The notes below the pieces were generated by a model, which was not told the DNA's origin, did not search any database, and saw only the letters and a program-made list of their open reading frames with translations. From contig CANHJY010000130.1 of the NCBI GenBank assembly GCA_947461185.1, positions 1 to 5,954 of the forward strand: a stretch of 5,954 bases of DNA, written 5' to 3'. Shown in pieces: positions 5,218 through 5,954 of the stretch (positions within the stretch are counted from its first letter, which is position 1; every line of letters starts with the position of its first letter). Position numbers and translations under genes: made by a program. The DNA is from Flavobacteriales bacterium (lineage in GTDB: Bacteria > Bacteroidota > Bacteroidia > Flavobacteriales_D > Crocinitomicaceae).

Positions 5218-5954
5218 GCCTGACAGATAGAGATTTAGACGATTTGTTCAGGGGAGCTGAATTGGGCTACAGACCTAAATTTAAGCCTAAATATTTTAGG
5301 GATATTGAAGCCCAATTACCTATTTACAAAAAGTCATATATTAAACGACTATTTTTAATTGGACTTCTCCTATTGATACCATTAACTTCGGTGCGTTACT
5401 TAATTAGCGAATCGATATCAAGTGTCGTAAATTCATCTTCGAAAAACAAGACCGAATTCAAGCATTCTGCAATCAAAAACACCCCTGTCTTTGCTAAAAA
5501 AAATAATGCATTGGCAAAGAATGAAATGAGCATTATGGATTTGATTAAGTCTGTGGAAATATCAGACGAAAACGGAAGCAATTTCGAACACAAACCTTTG
5601 CATGTCGCTCTAGCAAAACCTTTATTTCATGCGCTTGCTATTAATAAACCTTTAGACCGAAAAGAAATAATTACCCACAAACTTTCCAAAAAACCTATAA
5701 ACCACTCGTCACATAACTTTGCACTTTCCATGCATGGCGGAATGGAACAAAGTTGGATTACTAATGAGAACAACTCAGTTAATGGAGTATTTGCCATCAA
5801 AGCCGAATATGAAAAACCAATCCAAAATTTCAGTTTCAACTTCGGTTTAGGCTTACAATTAACCAAGTTTGATGATTTGAAAATAGAGGAACGCACAAAA
5901 ATATATGACTTCAGTTCTTCTGAATTAGAACAATCCTATAAGTTCGGTTCAATG
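5214..5954 (+). CDS. Anti-sigma-like N-terminus, one TM helix and predicted outer-membrane beta-barrel (3' end cut by window edge)
   Basis: The frame is open from ATG at 5214 to the right edge, giving 247 residues. Residues 1-45 are short and charged: LTDRDLDDLFRGAE at 3-16 and FRDIEAQLP at 28-36. This resembles the cytoplasmic sigma-binding segment of Bacteroidota proteins encoded after ECF factors. One TM helix follows at about 46-64 (LFLIGLLLLIPLTSVRYLI), preceded by KKSYIKR, which suggests a cytoplasmic N-terminus. Residues about 65-162 form a polar, Lys/Asn/Ser-rich linker. From about 168, alternating strands with glycines (NFALSMHGGMEQSW; FSFNFGLGLQLTKF at 206-219) look like the first strands of a porin-type beta-barrel. 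The ATGA overlap with the sigma gene supports a functional pair. Binding to the sigma factor is inferred. The barrel could instead be a soluble beta domain, because the C-terminus is not seen. Confidence 0.72.
   Translation, partial: MSLTDRDLDDLFRGAELGYRPKFKPKYFRDIEAQLPIYKKSYIKRLFLIGLLLLIPLTSVRYLISESISSVVNSSSKNKTEFKHSAIKNTPVFAKKNNALAKNEMSIMDLIKSVEISDENGSNFEHKPLHVALAKPLFHALAINKPLDRKEIITHKLSKKPINHSSHNFALSMHGGMEQSWITNENNSVNGVFAIKAEYEKPIQNFSFNFGLGLQLTKFDDLKIEERTKIYDFSSSELEQSYKFGSM

Noticed and set aside
5396..5896. Two minus-strand open frames (65 and 89 codons) near the right edge
   Set aside because: Both are opposite the continuous plus-strand frame translationally coupled to the sigma gene; the plus-strand product has coherent topology.

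Overview
The window looks like part of a Bacteroidota chromosome. It is AT-rich. Several encoded proteins have the form common in that phylum: a rhomboid with the HIGxSG signature, a SixA-type phosphatase, and an ECF sigma factor followed by an anti-sigma-like/beta-barrel protein. Two candidate promoters fit the Bacteroidota -33/-7 pattern (TTG or TTTG, then TAnnTTTG) rather than the E. coli type. No rRNA, tRNA, CRISPR array or transposase is visible.

Left part (1-3061): accessory character. The first 895 bases are a long open frame on the minus strand that runs off the left edge. It encodes a SIR2-like protein whose motifs match the NAD-binding SIR2-like domains found in many antiphage systems. 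It is divergent from a small XRE-type helix-turn-helix protein with a C-terminal coiled coil (1106-1507). A purine-rich GAGAGCGGA-type low-complexity tract begins inside the last codons of the HTH gene and continues about 115 bases beyond it. Next, on the minus strand, comes an AAA ATPase of the AAA_14/DUF4143 family (1658-3019) with a PD-(D/E)xK-like C-terminal signature.

Middle (3020-3323): a 304-base intergenic region between divergent genes. It is mostly a contiguous array of 33-base repeats, five full units and a partial sixth, without spacers.

Right part (3324-5954): chromosomal housekeeping or envelope character. A six-TM rhomboid protease, probably started by TTG, converges on and overlaps by 77 bases a SixA-like histidine phosphatase on the minus strand. 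The phosphatase is divergent from an ECF sigma factor. The sigma gene overlaps (ATGA) a second gene that runs off the right edge. That product has a short acidic N-terminus, one TM helix, a periplasmic linker and the start of what looks like an outer-membrane beta-barrel, suggesting a sigma/anti-sigma-like pair for envelope sensing.

The items most worth following are the SIR2-like gene with its divergent HTH partner, the 33-base repeat array, and the sigma factor coupled to a possible two-membrane protein. None can be proved a new system from this window alone.
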